DNA from: Congregibacter sp.
Lineage (GTDB): Bacteria; Pseudomonadota; Gammaproteobacteria; Pseudomonadales; Halieaceae
Direction of reading: 5' to 3'
DNA: 7,105 nucleotides
Assembly: GCA_013911345.1 (NCBI GenBank)
Contig: JACETJ010000067.1
Span: 1 to 7,105 of the forward strand
Part shown: in pieces, positions 5,734-7,105 of the stretch
Numbering within the stretch: the stretch's first letter is position 1
Layout of the letters: every line of letters starts with the position of its first letter
Notes under the pieces: generated by a model
Databases searched by the model: none
What the model was told of the DNA's origin: nothing
Seen by the model: the letters and a program-made list of their open reading frames with translations, nothing else
Position numbers and translations under genes: made by a program

Positions 5734-7105
5734 TTAGGGGCGATCTCGGCCTAATACGAGGGTGATCAAAGCGAAAACCCAGACGGGCAGGCTGCCAGTC
5801 ACGGCAAAGGGCGTTTGCCCAGAGCGCGGTTGTACCGTGCCGCTGATCACTGCCTCACTGAACTGAACAGCCGTTGAGCTGACAACGCCTTCAGCTGTGA
5901 TCAGTGCGCTGACACCATCATTGGTTCCCCTGATCAGGTCGCGTCCAAGTTCGACGGCGCGATAGCGTGCCATTTGGAAGTGCTGCCAGGGGCCGGCACT
6001 TTGGCCAAACCAGGTGTCGTTACTGATGGTCACAAGCAATGCTGCGTCTCCCGCGTAGCGCTGCACGAAGTCCGGGTAAACAATCTCGTAGCAGATGAAG
6101 GGTGCAACGGGCAGGTTGCCTGCGAGGAGAGGTTCTTGGTCGGTCGCGCCGGCAACGAACTGGGACATGGGTAAGTCGAAAAATGCGATCACGCCTCTGA
6201 GCCAGTTCTCCAAGGGCACATACTCCCCGAAAGGCACAAGCTTTTGCTTCTGATACGTCCCCGATCCGGCGCCGAGTGCCGTGATGCTGTTGTAGCGTCC
6301 TGCCGCATCACGGGTGGGAATGCCGGTAATGAGGGTGCTATCTAGCAGTGCAAATTGCTGGTCGACCGGCTCAATGACCTCCAGCAATCGGTCCCGATAA
6401 CCTGGCAACGCCGACTCCGGCCAGACAACCACAGCATGCTCCTGAGCGAGAGCTGTTGAACGCTCGCCAAAGTCGGACAGAATCCGGTTGCGGTAGCGCG
6501 GGTCCCACTTCTCCTTCAGCGGCACATTGGGTTGCACGATCGCGACTGTGATGGGATCGCCCTCAGGAGAGGTCCACTCTGCGCGTTGCAACAGCAGGCC
6601 TGATATCAACAGCAGGCTGGTGATCACTGCGGTGCCTACCCAGCGCCCGGCATCGCGCGGCTGACTTAACGCATTGGCGACGAAACAGCCGATTGCTACC
6701 AAGAGCCATGAGGTGCCATATACCCCGACTACGGGAATCCACCCCGCAAACGGTGAATCGAGTGCGCCATAGCCAGCATAAAGCCAGGGGAACCCGGTGA
6801 GCAGCCAACTCCTAAACCATTCGAACAGAACCCATAACGAGGCAAACTGAACTGCTTGCCATGCAGCATGTCGGCTTGCCAGTCGTCGATAAGCTATCGC
6901 CTGTGCGGCAAAAAGCAGTGCCAGGCCACCACAGAATAGAGTCGTCAAGCCCAGCGCCAGCCAAACAGGCGTATTGCCGTAGACGTGGATACTCACGTAA
7001 ACCCAAGAGACCCCCGCGCCGAAAAAGCCCGCGCCGTAGGCAAATCCGACGCCTCCCGCGCGCTGGGTACGATTGAGTGCCGTGCACAGGAGTCCAGCGC
7101 TGAGG
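5734..7105 (-). CDS. lnt: Apolipoprotein N-acyltransferase, partial (N-terminus beyond the right edge)
   Basis: Lnt transfers a third acyl chain from phospholipid to the N-terminal Cys of lipoproteins at the periplasmic face of the inner membrane. The frame is open to the edge: 456 residues are visible, against about 510 in the family, so roughly 50 N-terminal residues are missing. The GTG at 6996-6994 is internal, because the upstream in-frame GFFGAGVSWVYVSIH is a conserved Lnt segment. Several membrane helices occupy the first 175 visible residues, followed by a nitrilase-fold domain. The catalytic triad is visible (numbering from the first visible codon): Glu230 in WPESALPGYRD, Lys286 in KQKLVPFGEYVP, and Cys338 in PFICYEIVYPD. 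Glu294 and Glu340 match the supporting glutamates of E. coli Lnt. A last membrane helix (about 440-450) closes the protein. Its expected substrates include LptE, encoded two genes downstream. Confidence 0.95.
   Translation of the reverse strand, partial: LSAGLLCTALNRTQRAGGVGFAYGAGFFGAGVSWVYVSIHVYGNTPVWLALGLTTLFCGGLALLFAAQAIAYRRLASRHAAWQAVQFASLWVLFEWFRSWLLTGFPWLYAGYGALDSPFAGWIPVVGVYGTSWLLVAIGCFVANALSQPRDAGRWVGTAVITSLLLISGLLLQRAEWTSPEGDPITVAIVQPNVPLKEKWDPRYRNRILSDFGERSTALAQEHAVVVWPESALPGYRDRLLEVIEPVDQQFALLDSTLITGIPTRDAAGRYNSITALGAGSGTYQKQKLVPFGEYVPLENWLRGVIAFFDLPMSQFVAGATDQEPLLAGNLPVAPFICYEIVYPDFVQRYAGDAALLVTISNDTWFGQSAGPWQHFQMARYRAVELGRDLIRGTNDGVSALITAEGVVSSTAVQFSEAVISGTVQPRSGQTPFAVTGSLPVWVFALITLVLGRDRP

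Noticed and set aside
6994..6996. GTG as the true start of lnt
   Set aside because: The same frame continues upstream to the window edge and encodes the conserved Lnt segment GVSWVYVSIH and flanking membrane sequence, so the real start is outside the window.

Overview
The window looks like part of a gammaproteobacterial chromosome. It is moderately GC-rich by eye and carries the order lnt - leuS - lptE - holA, a familiar core arrangement in Pseudomonas-like and marine gammaproteobacteria. The proteins resemble Pseudomonas/Cellvibrionales-type homologues, but I cannot place a genus from sequence alone; a Halieaceae/OM60-like marine lineage is only a guess.

Right and centre (about 1575-7105, minus strand): transcription runs right to left through lnt (apolipoprotein N-acyltransferase, N-terminus cut off by the window edge), a 96-base gap with the leuS ribosome binding site, leuS (leucyl-tRNA synthetase), lptE (outer-membrane LPS-assembly lipoprotein) and holA (DNA polymerase III delta subunit). 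leuS/lptE overlap by 4 bases (ATGA) and lptE/holA by 1 base (TGATG), so the last three are almost certainly co-transcribed and translationally coupled. Lnt finishes the lipid modification of lipoproteins, and LptE is itself one of its expected substrates.

Left (1-1617): a 104-base divergent intergenic region separates the 5' part of a minus-strand gene, recognised as imuA (SOS mutagenesis accessory protein, running off the left edge), from a plus-strand MFS transporter gene of the EntS/MFS_3 type. That region holds a textbook LexA box, TACTGTATAAATAGACAGTA (328-347), whose right edge abuts the transporter's start codon. The transporter's 3' end then overlaps the 3' end of holA by 43 bases, tail to tail.

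I see no mobile element, CRISPR array, tRNA or rRNA, and no convincing intrinsic terminator. No clearly new multi-gene system is visible. The points most worth a second look are the LexA box shared with the transporter, a LeuRS that lacks the leucine-specific domain expected in gammaproteobacteria, the overlapping MFS/holA ends, and the unusually long pre-lipobox leader of LptE.
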